Shown one piece after another: positions 24,475-34,204 of a DNA stretch of 64,000 nt (positions within the stretch are counted from its first letter, which is position 1; each line of letters starts with the position of its first letter). The position numbers and the translations under genes are program-made. Below the pieces are notes generated by a model that was not told the origin of the DNA, ran no database searches, and worked only from the letters and a program-made list of their open reading frames with translations. This stretch comes from Trebouxia sp. TZW2008 (lineage: Eukaryota > Chlorophyta > Trebouxiophyceae > Trebouxiales > Trebouxiaceae), in contig BDIU01000197.1 in assembly GCA_002118135.1 (NCBI GenBank), forward strand, positions 186,001 through 250,000. Reading direction: 5' to 3'.

Positions 24475-24840
24475 CTGCCCGAATGCAGTCCATGGGCTGC
24501 TGGTCTGTCTTGTAGGCAAGCAAGTTGCCTGGCCAACAATAACAGCAGGCCGCTGATTCCGGCAATGGTGTCACTGTGTTTGCTCCTGGTCAACTGGCTC
24601 TGATTCCCGGAATGACAATGGAGCAGTTGGCCAAGGCATTTGAGCTTGCATAACCACCTAAACGCAGTCCACAAGCCTTGTAGGCAAACACGTTGCTGGC
24701 CATCTGCAACAGCAGGCTGCTGGTTCCGGCCGTGGTGTCACTGTGTATGCTTGTTGACAGCTGGTCATGGTTCCTGAAATGAAGATGGAGCAAGTAGCCA
24801 AATTCATTGAGCTTGCATTATTGCACCGCCGCAACAGGAT
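24344..24840 (+). repeat. Terminal exon segment present three times in tandem
   Basis: The segment from 'gttgcctggtcaactgcaac' to 'gagcttgcat' starts at 24344, 24533 and 24692 (periods 189 and 159 bp). Copy 1 ends the assigned CDS at 24474. Copy 2 also has a stop just after its 'gagcttgca'. Copy 3 stays open longer and encodes LALLHRRNRMEAQADADGKK, so it may be an alternative terminal exon. Confidence 0.8.
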
Positions 24841-26182
24841 GGAAGCTCAAGCTGATGCTGATGGCAAGAAGCACTCAACATGCCTGCATTTGGCTCCATC
24901 TGCCAATCGCCAGACACCACTGAAGGCTGCTTGTGTGCCCTGCGGGCTTGGAAGTTGTGCAGCCTTGGGACAGGTTCCCCCAGCTTTCTGTGCCTGACAA
25001 ATGAATTTAGAGTAATTGACTATAGATGCACCTTGCGCGGTAGCCTGGCATTATTTTGTGGTCGGTCAACAACATGATGTACTCAGACTGTTTATGTGCA
25101 TGAACAGTTTGTCAATTTTGAATCGCATAAGCACTTTATCATTCTCAGTTATAGCACTTGCAGTGCGATTTTTGCTTGTTACATTAGATCGATCATTTGA
25201 TTGTTGTGTTGGCAGACTCTGCGTCATCTATCCAGTTTGGGCTTTGCTTGCTGAAATAGTGTGGTCAGTAGAATTTTATTTCCAGTTTTCAGTCAAGCAG
25301 ATGGCAGCGACATTCATGGTGACAGCTGCTGTAATATCTCAATTGCATTGCCATCAACTTTGTGCAGCAGAACACAGGCGTCAGCTTGTCTTGAATACAA
25401 AGTGCCTGCTCAATGGAAAAACCTATTTTCGAGTTTACATGTTATTGACTGCTGTTGACCTCCAATTTTGCATAAATGCAAACTGAACTGCAAGCTATAG
25501 CTCAGTGCTGCTTTCCTCAAATTTGAAAACAACGTGTCTAGTGTCATCTCACAGTGCGCAATCAGATTCCACTTGATGGCATATGCATATGTTACAAGGA
25601 ACACGCATACTCAAGTGAGCCAATGGCGAGTTGCGATCCGGCGTTCCACAAGATTCAACAGATGCCTGCAAACACTTGGAAGCAGCAATAAGTTGTAACA
25701 TCTAAGCTCAAACATGGCAGACAATGGCAAAGGCCGTACTGCTTTTGATACAGTTGTAGGATACACAGACTAGCAAACATGGCACAGACTTGCGTAGGAA
25801 ATCAGCTGGCTCACAAAGCACGAGATATACATAGAGATATTCTTAGTGGATGCGCTGCAGTAACATAGGCTGACCTAGCAGAGCAGGTAGCAGTGCCTCA
25901 CATACAACAGCATTGTACACAATCCCTGCAGACTGCTTCAAATCACATGGGCTTCCACTACGATGCCTAACAGCACAAAAATTTGGTGCTGCAGCTTCTG
26001 TCTATGCAACTTCAGCAGGCCGGGCTGCCTTAGTAGACAGAGGCTCCCATTACAAGACATAATGGAGTACACCTCATCACAAAATTACTAGCTACAGCTG
26101 AGCCTGCATACATCAACAGGCCCAGTGGCGGCAATACGACTTAGGATCCTGAGTGATTTCTTGGCTGCGCCTGCAAAGCTAG
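24841..26182. other. Convergent intergenic region without a supported gene
   Basis: The interval lies between the LysM gene (+) and the coiled-coil gene (-). A plus-strand frame at 25016-25486 has no motif and is AT-rich, so I do not call it. Segments at 25948-26062 and 18985-19040 share text around 'gactcccgctatgatgccta', possibly another small repeat. Confidence 0.35.
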
Positions 26183-29100
26183 TCAACAGTCACAACTGAT
26201 GCGCTTTTGAAAATCCATTAACAGCTTGGCAACATCAGCCAAGCTGTAGACATGTCTGAGCTCAGCGTGGAGCTGCTGGCCGCGTTGAGGTTCTGAGATC
26301 AAACCCAGGCTGCTCCTGCAAACACATTGAACAGCTGCAGACCATGTAACTTCAAATTTCAAAATGGCAGCCTTGCAACATCAGCCAACCTGTGGCCCTC
26401 ATTCAGCTCAGCATGCAAAGCGTGCGTGCCGCTGCTGTATGGTTCCTAGATTGAACACACAGCTTTACATGAGTGCCCATGAGTTCTTGAGCTGCTGGTC
26501 ATAGCCTGTTCCAGCAGTTGAATCTGCTTCACGTGGTGCAGGCGACAACGCAGAGCAAGGACAACAGCAGCCGCCCTCACCTGATTGTTGGCAGCAGCAT
26601 TCTGTTTCAGTTTCTCAACCTGCTTCAGTTGGTGACGGCATGCTTGTGACACTTCCATCATCTCACTCTCCAGCTCCTCACAGCGTTTCTTCCATTGCTC
26701 AAGCTCTGGCTGTAGCTTCCATCCCTTGCTCAACTGCTGTATCACTCTTGATGCCGCTGATACAGGCAGAGTCACATTTCCCTTGCTGTCATGCTCAAAG
26801 ACTGCCCTAGGTTCTGCGCCAGGGTTTTGGCAATCCCATAGCTGGTCAACGTCTGGCTCAGAAATCCCATGCTGTCTGCCCATTGCTGAGTTTTCTTCAG
26901 GAGCTTGGCTGTTGCGAGAGTGCTCTGTTGAACACCAACATTCGACCTTTTCGTCTGACCCCAAAAGGAGACCTGGCTGCTTGTTTGCTATAGCAGCAGT
27001 TGCAGAAGCCCTGAATTCCTCTGAGGAATTTGCGTCACAGACAGGGCAGCTGTGACAAACCCGAGTGACCTGCTTCTTTGACCCCGGACTGAAAGCTGGC
27101 TGCTCCTTTGCTGTAGCAGCAGTTTCAGAAGCCTTGACATCCTCTGAGGATTTTGCATTGCCAAAGCAGCGGCTGTGCCAATCATCTTTTGAACGATTCT
27201 TTCTGCACTCCCAAGTGACCCTTTTGTCTGACCCCAGACTGACATGTGGTGGCTCCTTTGCTGTGGCAGCAGTTCCAGAAGTTTTGCCATCCTCCGGCTT
27301 TGCATTGCAGCAATGGCAGCTGTGCCACCATTCACGCTTAGACGGGCCCTCCTCATCACAAACCCACCAGGCTTTTCTGTTTGACCCCGGGTTGATATCT
27401 GCTAGCGTCTTTGCTGTGGCAGCAGTTTCAGGGGCCTCAGAACCCTCTGAGGGCTTTGCTACACTGAGACGGCGGCTGTGCAACCATTTGCGCTTAGAAG
27501 GGACCTCATCATCACAAACCCATGAGGCCTTCTTGTTTCTTATTTCAGGACTGTTTGGCCAGTCAGATGTGCTGATGCTGTTGGTGCTGCTGCAGTAAAA
27601 CTGCATCTTGGGGAGAGTTTTATCCAACTCGGCATGAACCTCATCGCTTAGGCTCTTGATGCTGACTCCCAGACTCTCAGCAATGCGCAACTCCCTGCCA
27701 ATCAGATGACCCACCTGGAATGAACAACAGGAATCAGTACCTACAGAATGTGTTGTGTTCGATTGTTCGGTGTTGAACCACGATTGCTACTAGGGTTAGG
27801 AAGCATCTTGGAGAGGTTTTGCTTAAGCTCAGAATGGACTTCATGGCTTAGTCTCTTGATGCTGACTTCCAAACTCTCAGCAATGCGCAACTCCCTGCCA
27901 ATGAGGTGACCCACCTGGAATGAGCAACAGGAATCAGTACCTACAGAATGTGTTGTGTTCGTTTGTTTGGTGTTGAACCACCATTGCTACTAGGCTTAGG
28001 AAGCATCTTGGGGAGGTTTTGCTCAAGCTCAGAATAGACTTCATTGCTTAGGGTCTTGATGCTGACTCCCAGCTTAGACAAGCCAAACTGTACTTGCATT
28101 CAGTTGTTGCTTCTCAGATTTCTGTCAAATCATGACTCTATTCAGTGCTGTTTCATGTCACTGTATCTAGTCTAGCGCTTGCAAATGTCACTGTCTGTAT
28201 GACTGTCTTACATCTTGAATCACTATCTTTTCCACATTTGGAATAATTGATGGCTTACATTCACATATCAGTTTTACAGAGTTATGTCCATAATCTACAC
28301 TACTGCCTGTAGGTGGGGCATGTGATCGGGCGGGAGTTGCGCATTGCTGAGAGTTATGCAAAGCTTCACAGCTTTTCTGCATACATACTCATTTGCCTTT
28401 GCGACATACATATGAGGTTTGGAAATGAGTTTGTGACTGGCATCCAAAAGTCATAGGCTGACAACAAGTCTACGGGTGAATTCAGAATACCTGGGTGTGT
28501 TGAGTGGCCAGTGGTAGGGTGTGATGACTCATGTGATTCACCAGCTGCTCTGAGTCCGTCCTCAGCCTTTGCAGCTTCTTCATAACTGTTGCTGTTGGTG
28601 AAGAAGATGCTGAGCCTGGATCGCCCTGAACAGCAACCAATTGGCCATTCGAAAGGGCTTTCTTGAGTCAGAAGCAGGACCCTGAGGATTGTTAGCAGTT
28701 GCAAGTTCCCCTCAAGACAGAGCATTTGCAGCTTCCTCTTCACTGTTGCTACAGACTGTCACAGTTATCAATGCCAATGGCTAGCGAAATGCCTTGCATG
28801 AACCTAGCTGCGTGTTGCGTGGGCAACACTTCATAAACAGCACATATAGGCAGCTATTGTTGCACAGGTGCAGTGGTCTGTCTGGCATCTTCAGCTCCGT
28901 CATCATGGCATGCAAGACACAGCGACCTTGCAACACAGCATCATTGGTAACAGGTGTGTGTCTCACCTTCTGTGAGCGGGGTGGATCTTGCACAGCAGCA
29001 TGCTTCTGTCTAGCATGTTCAGCTTCATCATCAGCTCGCTTGTCTGCAATAGAGGCTGCAGCGCGCAACTGCGTCTCTTTCATCCATCCGTGCTTGCGTG

Positions 29101-31811
29101 CTGAAGCCTGCACATGAAAGTGTCAGTGTGAAGCACAAAATACACTCTCAGCAGCAAAGCTAACTTGAGCAAGCACAGCAACAACAACGTCTTATTCATC
29201 CCTGCTTGCGTGCAGAAGCCTGCATGCAAAAGGGGCAGTGTCATGCGCAAAGAAGTCTGCAATAGAGGCTGCAGCATGCAACTTAGCTTCTTTCATCCAT
29301 CCGTGCTTGCGTGCTGAAGCCTGCATACAATTCTTGGCAATGTCAAGCATACAGATAATTACAGCGACAATCCAATGTGCAGTCAAAACCAAGCCCTCTG
29401 TCAGCAACAGTAGTGCTGACAGTTGAAGTCAAGTCTCATCAATACTAGACCAGCTCTTATCAGTGGCATTGTTTTGAATACTGTCCACATGATGCGAAGT
29501 TGCTATAGGCTTGCCAAGCTGTAGCAAGTCTGCATATGCACAAATTATGGTAGGCATGCAAGCTTTTAAGGCTAGGCAGCTTTACTGTGTTTGGAGTCTG
29601 GGACTTCTAGGGTGGTCAAAGTAAGTGTCCTCATCCGTTGCAGAATCTGCAAAGCTCATGAATCATGCAGCAGAAATCAGGCAGTCAGTAGTGCAATTTA
29701 CAGCCATTAGTCGTTGTACAGAGAACCATCAGCCCGGCGTATGCACTCTAAACTACTGAGATTGTGATACAAGGTCTAGATGTGCGCTTTTGATGACCAG
29801 ACACTACTGTACCAGCAGATCGTTGCTTTGCATTATCCATTTGTCTCTGTCAGCTGTCATAGCCTTCAGCTGATCAGCTTGTGCTTGCATGATTGTCCTT
29901 GGTAACATGACTTGTAACAAGAATTGAACATACCAGCAGATCTTCACTTTGCATCATCCACTTATCTCTGTCAGCTGTCATAGCCTTCAGCTGATCAGCT
30001 TGCGCTTGCATGCTTTTATCCTTTGCTTCCAGCTTTTCAGCTTGCTCCTGTAAGGCTTGCAGCTGTGACTTGCTGAGAAGGCGTTTCAGGAAGCTTGCCA
30101 CAGTGCCCTCAGAAGGGCTCTTGCACTCCTACAGAAGATCCAGAAAACTGGTCAGTCCGAGAAGCTTTCCAGCCTGCGCCTGCAGAATTCAAACCTGTAA
30201 ACTGCTGAGCAGCCGTTCAATGGTTTTGTCTATGGCTTCTAGCTTTTCAGCTTGCTCCTGTAAGGCTCGCAGCTGTGACTTGCTAAGAAGACGTTTCAGG
30301 AAGCTGGCTACAGTGCCCTCTGAAGGGCTTTTGCACTCCTACACAACAACAAGAAGTGAGGCCACAGGCTAGGCAAGCATTCCTGTTGAAGAACAAGAGC
30401 TGTTGTTGCCTAGGCAAGCACTCGCTGAAAGAACAAGAAGAGGGAACATACAGTAAGCATGTTTTAAGTCCCATTGAAAGGGATTTTGCACTCCTGTAGA
30501 AGCACAGGAACAATGCAAAACATTGTTGTCGGTTTGGAAAAACAAAACCACCTTTGTTCTTGGAACGATTGTTGTCTTATGTTCCTTGGTGCTGATAATC
30601 CAACTCTCGAAGCAGAGACAGCTGCAAGTTGCAAGAGTCTCTGCTGTTGGGATGGGGGTGTCAAATGTTCTCAAAGCTGTGCTGTTAAACGCTGTGCTGC
30701 TTTTACAAGTCTCTTGGTCATGAGTATGAACTGTTGAATGTCATGGCGCAATTACCTGATGTAGTGTGTTGTATAAAGTGTTTAAGGGCATGAACTGTTG
30801 AATCTGACGGTGCTTTTACCTGCAGCAGTGTCTTGTACACTGCAAACTTGGAAGGGACGGGTCTGCCAGCAAACATAGCCTCCATCTTCTGCTGCCAGAT
30901 TTCTAGCAACTTGTTGAAAGCCTCGGCCTCAGTTGCAGCAGAATTTCCTGCAACCAGGAACAAGCACGTTTAGATCTGCTTCAGATTTGAGAATGGAATG
31001 CAGGTGCTGGGAATGTGTACAGAAACCCTTTTTCGGAAACGAACCTTGATGTAAGGACATTCCCAGTGTAAAAAGAAAGCAATTTGGAACCAATAACTGC
31101 ATTCTGAATGCAGCGATATCTCTCAGAGAGGAGTAACAAGGACACTTGTTTGGTTTACCAATGCAAGCGTTACAAGAAGAAATCGCTGTATGGTGACTGC
31201 TTTGCTGCCCAAGAAAGTTGTCCTTACACTGAGTCGCCCTTACTCAGAGATGCCACTACAGTCCAAGTGCAATTGTTGCTTCCTACTTACTTTGTCCTTA
31301 CATTGAGTGTGCTAACAAAGATGTCAGCAGATTTAGGTCTGGTTCAGGCTTGAGCTGAGGAAGAAGTATAGACGCTGGGAAATTGTGTCATCACCTGATG
31401 CTGTTGTATTCGCAGTCTTTGCCTCTTGTGACGAGGACGGCCTGGCCTTGCGCCAGCTCGACAAGGCTTCGTCTCGCAGCTTCGCGGCCTCTTCGACCTG
31501 TCTCGCTAGGTCTCTGAAGTCGATGCTCATACGAAGAGAAGGCTCCCCACCATCTTTCGTGCCTGTGGTTGAGCAGAACTAGTCACATCAGTAAACCTAC
31601 CTGCTTCAACAGCCGTAAACGTAGTCTCACCAGAAGTCTCTCCTGGACGAGAAGCTGCTTTGACGTTCTTCCACAGCGTGTCCATGCCATGGTGACTGAT
31701 ACTGAAGAAGCTTGCAGCGCTGCTACTGCGAAGAGATCGCTGTTGGTGGTACACCACAGTACGCCGGGAGCAGTGTCTGAGCAACGCTGATGCCTTGACG
31801 AGATCACGCAT
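26183..31811 (-). CDS. Coiled-coil protein with N-terminal presequence and internal Trp/Cys repeats
   Basis: Minus-strand exons 31601-31811, 31395-31562, 30820-30947, 30195-30338, 29934-30128, 28967-29107, 28542-28625, 26469-27714 and 26183-26334 join in phase to 822 residues. The N-terminus (MRDLVKASALLRHCSRR, then Ser/Arg-rich) resembles a mitochondrial or plastid presequence. Exons 2-7 are heptad-like coiled coil. Exons 4 and 5 are near-identical duplicates, both in frame. The large exon first encodes GHLIGRELRIAESLGVSIKS, then about four 45-50-residue repeats (WVCD/W.C... HS...AK...ETAATAKE...GS) and another coiled coil. The last exon (SEPQRGQQLHAELRHV) is supported by phase and by a decayed copy of it at 26365-26455; without it the large exon would stop at 26446. 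An alternative early stop near 29572 exists. I do not recognise the family. Confidence 0.6.
26340..26455 (-). repeat. Decayed copy of terminal exon 26183-26334
   Basis: Minus-strand text here (gctgagctgaatgagggccacaggttggctgatgttgcaag) mirrors gctgagctcagacatgtctacagcttggctgatgttgcca in the exon. It lies in the intron just upstream of the intact exon. Confidence 0.6.
27717..28090 (-). repeat. Tandem copies of the 5' edge of exon 26469-27714
   Basis: The acceptor and first ~115 bases of the exon (GHLIGRELRIAESLGVSIKS) are repeated at 27800-27920 with a period of about 198 bp. They are repeated again, truncated, at about 27995-28075. The intron text between ('gaatcagtacctacagaatg' and 'ggtgttgaaccac') is duplicated as well. 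Confidence 0.85.
28313..28365 (+). repeat. Inverted copy of the same exon edge
   Basis: Here the plus strand reads gtag|gtggggcatgtgatcggg then cgggagttgcgcattgctga. This is the same exon start that is otherwise on the minus strand at 27714, so one copy has flipped orientation. Confidence 0.75.
29190..29330 (-). repeat. Copies of the 5' edge of exon 28967-29107
   Basis: The acceptor plus exon start (tgcag|gcttcagcacgcaag) recurs near 29220 and 29322. The 29322 copy runs on into 'ggatggatgaaagaagctaa' and 'gctgcagcctctattgcaga' like the real exon. These are 5'-edge copies located upstream in the intron. Confidence 0.75.
29813..30342 (-). repeat. Duplicated coiled-coil exons plus a truncated third copy
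   Basis: Exons 30195-30338 and 29934-30128 share about 115 bp of near-identical sequence (from gagtgcaa(a/g)agccctt to gctgaaaagct(a/g)gaag), both intact with their acceptors. A third, truncated copy of the second exon's 3' half lies at 29813-29890 with a donor but no good in-phase acceptor. A further scrap of the acceptor edge is at 30470-30500. Confidence 0.85.
31020..31188. mobile_element. pogo-like MITE, copy 2
   Basis: 169 bp flanked by TA (31018-31019 and 31189-31190). The left end is CAGAAACCCTTTTTCGGAAAC and the right end is GCGTTACAAGAAGAAATCGCTG. Internal text 'gatgtaaggacattc' is shared with the other copies. It sits in an intron of the coiled-coil gene. Confidence 0.65.
31190..31320. 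mobile_element. pogo-like MITE fragment, inverted, next to copy 2
   Basis: Text such as 'gactgctttgctgcccaaga', 'tgtccttacactgagtcgcc' and 'ttactcagagatgccactac' is the reverse complement of the MITE interior seen in copy 2 and at 41160. The two form an inverted pair. Confidence 0.6.
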
Positions 31812-32311
31812 ATCAGGTCAACGTCTTAGCTGCAGGCCGCAGCCGCGGCGCATATGTCATCAGGATTGGCCCATCTCGAAAGATGTTGATGCGAGAGTGC
31901 AACGCTGATCCGCAAGCTGGGACTTGCTGGGACTTCACAACGTCGCAACATGGTTTCGGAGCGTGGCAACAGTATGAACCTTTCAGTCTTGCCACTGATT
32001 CTCGTCTGAGATGCTGCTTGCTCGCATGTGAAACCCGCAACATCTTCGTTGATGACTTTGTTGCACTGCTTGTGATCGCAATCCCACAAAAAGAAAGGTC
32101 GCAGCGCCCAAAGTCATGCTTAGTCACGGGATCAGAGCGCCAATCCCTGTGCTGACCAGCTTCGTCTCAACTCGTGGCTTCAGCTCGGGCAGGTAAGCAT
32201 GATTTATGACCTGGACTGGGCGCATAGGGGCGCTTTTGTGCGTCTGTGTATTGCGTGACTTGACACATGCGGTGCTGCAGGTGTTGTCGAGCGATCGCCA
32301 CTGCTCGATCA
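31812..32311. promoter_or_regulatory. Divergent promoter region, coiled-coil gene / glutaredoxin-like gene
   Basis: 500 bp lie between the two start codons of head-to-head genes. Open frames on both strands here (for example 31813-32127) mirror each other and show no motif, so I treat the region as regulatory. Confidence 0.4.
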
Positions 32312-33389
32312 ATGGCTCCGACGAACTATTACACGAGGCAACGTCAACACCATTTGCTTCAGAGTTCGACTTTGCAATGCAGGTGCACTACAGTATTGCG
32401 TCCATGCTGTCGTGATTGAAGATGCTATCACATTGTTGCTGCTGAGCAACCTGTTCTGCCTGCACTGCACCTCAAATAGAGCGTCACATTCATGTCGCGT
32501 TGGTATCTCTCAATGAAGTCACATTGACAATAGTATATGCAGTGCTTTCTACACGTGTGCATTGAGTTTGGACTGTCTTTGCTTCAGGGCTTCAAGCAAT
32601 TCAGTGCTGGGAAGCAGCAACCTCTTCCTTATCATCTACAGCAAACCTGGTTGCCATTTGTGTGATGGCTTGAAGGTCAGCTCAGGTGCTTGCAGTACAA
32701 AGGCACATTATCAGCATCACTGCATGCCACTGATTGGTGCACACATCAAAGAGTGCTTAGCCAGGCACAACCAGATATGCCATCTGGACATTTCCAAATG
32801 CCATGTAGACAATAAGACATTCAGACTTGACACATGTGACCTGCAGCATCTGCACATCCACATAAGCTGAGCTGAAGAGCGTGCTGCAGGACAAGGTGCA
32901 AGCCGCACTAGATAAAGCCATGTTTCAGCCTTCTCCACTTTCTAATGCCAGCCTTCAGGTGTGCAGTCACCAGGTTTTCTGCACTCGAGATTATGCCTGC
33001 AGAGCTGCCTGTAGAAATCATAATCCATTCTGCAACACTTTTCTTGAATCTGGAGGTCTAGCCTGAACATGAAGTTGTGTGCAGATACGGAACATACTAG
33101 ATGAGCCTGAATGGGAGTCAGCATATGGATTAAGTATCCCAGTGATGACAGCGTAAGAACACTTTATTCTCAGTGCTTGTGCTGCATTGCTGATGCTGTT
33201 CATGTGTTGTTTGCAAGTGACATTTGTTGCTGCTGTTGCCAATGGGCTATCAAACTTCTGTCAGCTTGCTTATTGATGAGCTGCAGCATCAAGAGTGGAG
33301 AGTCTGAGGAGATCAAAATTCCACGTGCGCCCCCTAAGCTTAGTGCAGACCGGCTAGCTGATCACATTGCCAAATCTTTGAACTTGTAG
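32312..33389 (+). CDS. Glutaredoxin-like protein (DUF836 / GRX-like C-type)
   Basis: A small thioredoxin-fold protein of the DUF836 glutaredoxin-like family. Exons 32312-32382, 32588-32675, 32890-32958, 33085-33152 and 33287-33389 join in phase to 132 residues. The fold begins LFLIIYSKPGCHLC, with the redox pair at Cys46 and Cys49. Then comes the typical strand-helix IRNILDEPEWESAYGLSIPVMT with the cis-Pro in IPVMT, and the ending PRAPPKLSADRLADHIAKSL. The first 30 residues are basic and hydroxylated and could be an organellar targeting peptide (inference). The motif order and length fit the family; the substrate is unknown. Confidence 0.88.
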
Positions 33390-34204
33390 GGTTAACGCAT
33401 CTTAACAATCAACCTTGTGAGTAGAAACCAAATGATGCCGGCTTAGAGAGTCATGTGAACAAACGGTCCATGTTCAGAGTGTGATGTTCACTGGTAGTGT
33501 TCAGTAGCTGAAGTGCTGGAATTGTTATAGCCGATGAAGCCAGCATGTATGCAGGCTCGATTGTAATTTTGTAAAGCGTTTGAATCAGATCATGAGGACA
33601 TGATGCACGCCCGCCAAAATGAACAGACATGATCTGCAGCCCAACCACGCAGCAGTGAGTGCACAGCCGAAGCAACTTCACGGTTCAAGCTGAGCTCAGC
33701 AGGCAAGAATTGAACACAGCGGTCTTGACTTTGGCCAGCCAGCAAGTCCAAGATCAAACTTTTTCGCACCAAAAAAGCAAATTCGCCTCAATGCATGTGC
33801 GGCAAATGTATTTCAACGACTGAGCGAAGGAGCTCAAACTAGCAAAACGTACGCTTGCAGCGCTTTCGCTTGCCTGAAGGATAGCATCGCATCGCTCAAA
33901 AGCGATCGCTATAGTCTTCGCCTGGGTTCGTGGCGAGAGCGATTCGGTGGTCTTGCGATCACTGTAGATCACTGAAGGGAGACAACGCTGTGTTGATCGC
34001 GATCTGCTCTCCTCGCACAGCAGCATTGGCAATTTAACAGCTAGTTCGATAGCATCCCGTGAGACTCTCCAGTACATACTTGACATACAAAGTCCGGCGA
34101 TCAGTACGTCACTATAGTGGCACCTTCAACCTCAGCGGCCAACTCGATATGACCAGATACTTCAACGCAGCCCTCACAAAAGTACACCAAACTTGAGCGA
34201 GCCC
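33390..34204. other. Intergenic region, glutaredoxin-like gene to RluA gene
   Basis: About 0.8 kb. Minus-strand frames (33754-34086 and 33590-33772) are open but lack motifs and a consistent splice between them. The region should carry the glutaredoxin-like 3' UTR and the RluA promoter. Confidence 0.35.

Noticed and set aside
25016..25486. 156-codon plus-strand frame
   Set aside because: Composition is Cys/Val/Leu-rich in several overlapping frames, with no motif and no splice context.
29572..29646. Possible terminal exon ending the coiled-coil gene early (minus strand, stop at 29572)
   Set aside because: Phase fits, but the next exon (28967-29107) also fits in phase 0, has its own acceptor-edge copies upstream and so looks internal; kept as an alternative only.
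31813..32155. Overlapping plus- and minus-strand frames between the coiled-coil and glutaredoxin-like genes
   Set aside because: Both strands are open over the same bases, typical of composition; no conserved motif.
33590..34086. Minus-strand frames of 60 and 110 codons upstream of the RluA gene
   Set aside because: They do not join by a plausible intron, match no family, and would leave about 120 bp for two promoters.
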